Shown one piece after another: positions 4,728 to 6,019 of a DNA stretch of 6,019 nt; within the stretch, counting starts at the first letter, position 1; each line of letters opens with the position of its first letter. The notes under the pieces were generated by a model. That model had not been told where the DNA came from. It saw only the letters and a program-made list of their open reading frames with translations, and made no database searches. A program made the position numbers and the translations under genes. The stretch is taken from NCBI GenBank assembly GCA_903901905.1, contig CAIUSQ010000259.1:1-6019 (forward strand). The letters are read 5' to 3'. This DNA is from an uncultured Actinomycetes bacterium. GTDB lineage: Bacteria; Actinomycetota; Actinomycetes; Nanopelagicales; Nanopelagicaceae.

Positions 4728-5924
4728 ATGAAGCGCTCCATTAGACCCCTACGAGATTTTCTTCACCGTGAATCTTCTGGTGGAGTACTCATTCTTGGTG
4801 CTTCTGCGTTAGGCCTAATTATTGCAAATTCATCGGCCTCTAGTTCATATTTTTCATTTCTGCAGCTTCAATTCTCGCTGGGTAATGAATCTATTTACCT
4901 GAAGTTAACGATGCTCAAAGTGATTAATTATGTTTTGATGACTCTATTTTTCTTTGTTGTAGGTCTTGAGATAAAGCGCGAGTTAACTTCTGGACATCTC
5001 TCTAGTTTTAAGAAAGCTGTCATGCCATTTATCGCCGCTTTAGGCGGTATGGCAGTTCCTGCGTTGATTTATTTGCTAATTGCAGGTGGCACGGCTCCAA
5101 GTGGCTGGGGGGTGGCAGTTGCTACCGATATTGCTTTAGCTGTTGGCCTACTGGCAATTATTGGAAGTAATGCGCTTGCATCACTTCGAACTTTTTTGCT
5201 GGCTCTAGCGGTGATAGATGATATTGGCGCGATTCTAGTGATTGCATTTGTTTACTCAACGGGAATAGTTCCGGGTTGGATTGCAGGCGCTCTGCTGACA
5301 GTAGTGTTGATTGCAGTAATGAAGAAGTTCCAACTAAATCACGTTTGGTTGTATATACCTGTTGGTATCTTGCTCTGGTACTGCATGTATCGCGGAGGGA
5401 TCCACCCAACTTTGGCCGGCGTGGTTCTTGGAATGATGACACCTAACATCCCACATAAAGGGACAGATTTAATTGATTCCGACGACAATGTTGTGTCAGT
5501 AATTGAATGGCTTGAGAATAAATTACATCCGTACAGCAGCTTTCTTATTGTTCCTGTGTTCGCATTTGCAAATACTGGAGTTCAGATTTCGGAGAGTTCG
5601 ATCAGCGCAGCGATCAGTTCTCCAATTGCGTGGGGTATTTTCTTTGGCCTAGTTATTGGAAAGCCGCTTGGAATTGTTGTTTCAAGTTGGGGTGCCAAGA
5701 GAGTTGGACTGGGCGAGTATCCAGAGGGTGCTAATTCATTCAAGATTCTTGCTACCGGAAGTGCTGCTGGTATTGGTTTTACTGTTGCTATTTTCATTGC
5801 GAATTTAGCTTTTGATGATCGTTCAACCCAGGAATTAGCAATTTTTGCTGTAATTGTTGCATCACTTGTTAGCGGCGGCATTAGTACAATTTTATTTAAA
5901 TTATTCGCGCACAAAACTCATTGA
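4728..5924 (+). CDS. nhaA: Na+/H+ antiporter NhaA
   Basis: A 398-residue integral membrane antiporter, similar in length to E. coli NhaA, which exports one Na+ for two H+ and serves in sodium and pH homeostasis. All hallmark residues are present: ESSGG near the N-terminus (15-19), FFVVGLEIKRE (75-85) with E81 and E85 of the pH-sensing region, ATDIA with D134 (E. coli D133), AVIDDIGAI with D164 and D165 (E. coli D163/D164, the ion-binding pair), GGIHPTLAG with H226 (E. coli H225), FAFANTGV (278-285), IGKPLGI with K312 (E. coli K300) and GIGFTVAIFIANLAF (348-362). Nothing appears missing, so the protein should be active. It follows the NCS1 gene by 43 bp with no terminator between, but has its own likely leaderless -10 box and an operator-like palindrome, so it may be both separately transcribed and reached by read-through. 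Transcription ends at the hairpin at 5935. Confidence 0.97.
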   Translation: MKRSIRPLRDFLHRESSGGVLILGASALGLIIANSSASSSYFSFLQLQFSLGNESIYLKLTMLKVINYVLMTLFFFVVGLEIKRELTSGHLSSFKKAVMPFIAALGGMAVPALIYLLIAGGTAPSGWGVAVATDIALAVGLLAIIGSNALASLRTFLLALAVIDDIGAILVIAFVYSTGIVPGWIAGALLTVVLIAVMKKFQLNHVWLYIPVGILLWYCMYRGGIHPTLAGVVLGMMTPNIPHKGTDLIDSDDNVVSVIEWLENKLHPYSSFLIVPVFAFANTGVQISESSISAAISSPIAWGIFFGLVIGKPLGIVVSSWGAKRVGLGEYPEGANSFKILATGSAAGIGFTVAIFIANLAFDDRSTQELAIFAVIVASLVSGGISTILFKLFAHKTH

Positions 5925-5934
5925 TTTAAGGCAA

Positions 5935-5971
5935 AACAAAACCCGCTCTTTTGACAGGAGCGGGTTTTGTT
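5935..5971. terminator. Bidirectional intrinsic terminator between nhaA and glnA
   Basis: A perfect 14-bp stem (5935-5948 with 5958-5971, core CCCGCTC/GAGCGGG flanked by A-rich and T-rich ends) closes a 9-nt loop. On the plus strand the stem ends in TTTTGTT; on the minus strand the GC core is followed by TTTTGTTTT. It therefore should stop transcription from both convergent genes: nhaA ends 10 nt before it and glnA ends 12 nt from it on the other side. Confidence 0.92.
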
Positions 5972-5983
5972 AGGCAGTAATTT

Positions 5984-6019
5984 CTATAGGTCGTAATAGA
6001 GCTCAAACTCAGCTGGATG
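5984..6019 (-). CDS. glnA: Glutamine synthetase type I, C-terminal end only (gene cut by window edge)
   Basis: The minus strand reads HPAEFELYYDL followed by TAG (5986-5984). This is the usual ending of bacterial type I glutamine synthetase; E. coli GlnA ends HPVEFELYYSV. The enzyme condenses ammonia and glutamate with ATP hydrolysis in the cytoplasm as a dodecamer. Only 11 codons are visible, so the assignment rests on this conserved tail alone, and neither the paralogue nor the adenylylation site can be judged. It converges on nhaA and shares the terminator. Confidence 0.85.
   Translation of the reverse strand, partial: HPAEFELYYDL

Noticed and set aside
5158..5442. Open frame of 94 codons on the minus strand
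   Set aside because: Antisense to the conserved ion-binding core of nhaA; no recognisable domain.
5582..5914. Open frame of 110 codons on the minus strand
   Set aside because: Antisense to the conserved C-terminal half of nhaA and not preceded by a promoter or ribosome site that I can see.

Overview
The window is a gene-dense stretch of a bacterial chromosome, most likely from an actinobacterium with a small, moderately AT-rich genome, such as a freshwater or marine planktonic lineage. This is inference. It rests on protein styles (a two-helix membrane protein of a type I recall only from Actinobacteria, a stand-alone LuxR-type HTH protein, a CopC domain with a C-terminal membrane anchor), base composition clearly below 50% GC by eye, very short intergenic gaps, and two genes whose -10 box sits only 6 nt before the ATG, as in leaderless actinobacterial transcripts. 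No mobile element, CRISPR array, tRNA or rRNA was seen.

Layout. Left part, minus strand: a conserved membrane protein cut by the left edge (542 down to 1), a 199-bp non-coding gap (543-741) with several inverted repeats including a CIRCE-like pair, then a small LuxR-type HTH regulator (1062 down to 742). A 74-bp divergent promoter region (1063-1136) separates these from the plus-strand genes. Middle, plus strand: a tightly packed presumed operon of an enoyl-CoA isomerase/hydratase-type crotonase (1137-1880), an HSDL2-like short-chain dehydrogenase (1880-2710, 1-nt overlap), a membrane-anchored CopC-domain copper protein (2718-3254) and an NCS1 nucleobase-type permease (3257-4684). Right part: nhaA, a Na+/H+ antiporter (4728-5924), apparently with its own leaderless promoter, then a strong bidirectional terminator (5935-5971), and the extreme C-terminus of a minus-strand type I glutamine synthetase (6019 down to 5984).

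How the genes may work together. The isomerase and dehydrogenase look translationally coupled and probably act on acyl-CoA intermediates, one moving the double bond and the other oxidising or reducing a hydroxy/keto group. The CopC protein and the NCS1 permease share the transcript by position but have no obvious biochemical link to that pair. The HTH protein is transcribed away from the operon and its promoter overlaps the operon's, so it is the natural candidate regulator. NhaA exports Na+ in exchange for H+ and appears to be a separate unit.

I see no clearly novel multi-gene system. The points most worth a second look are the Cys/His-rich tail and uncertain start of the small HTH regulator, the CIRCE-like repeat with abnormal spacing, the two identically spaced leaderless starts, and the mixed operon content.
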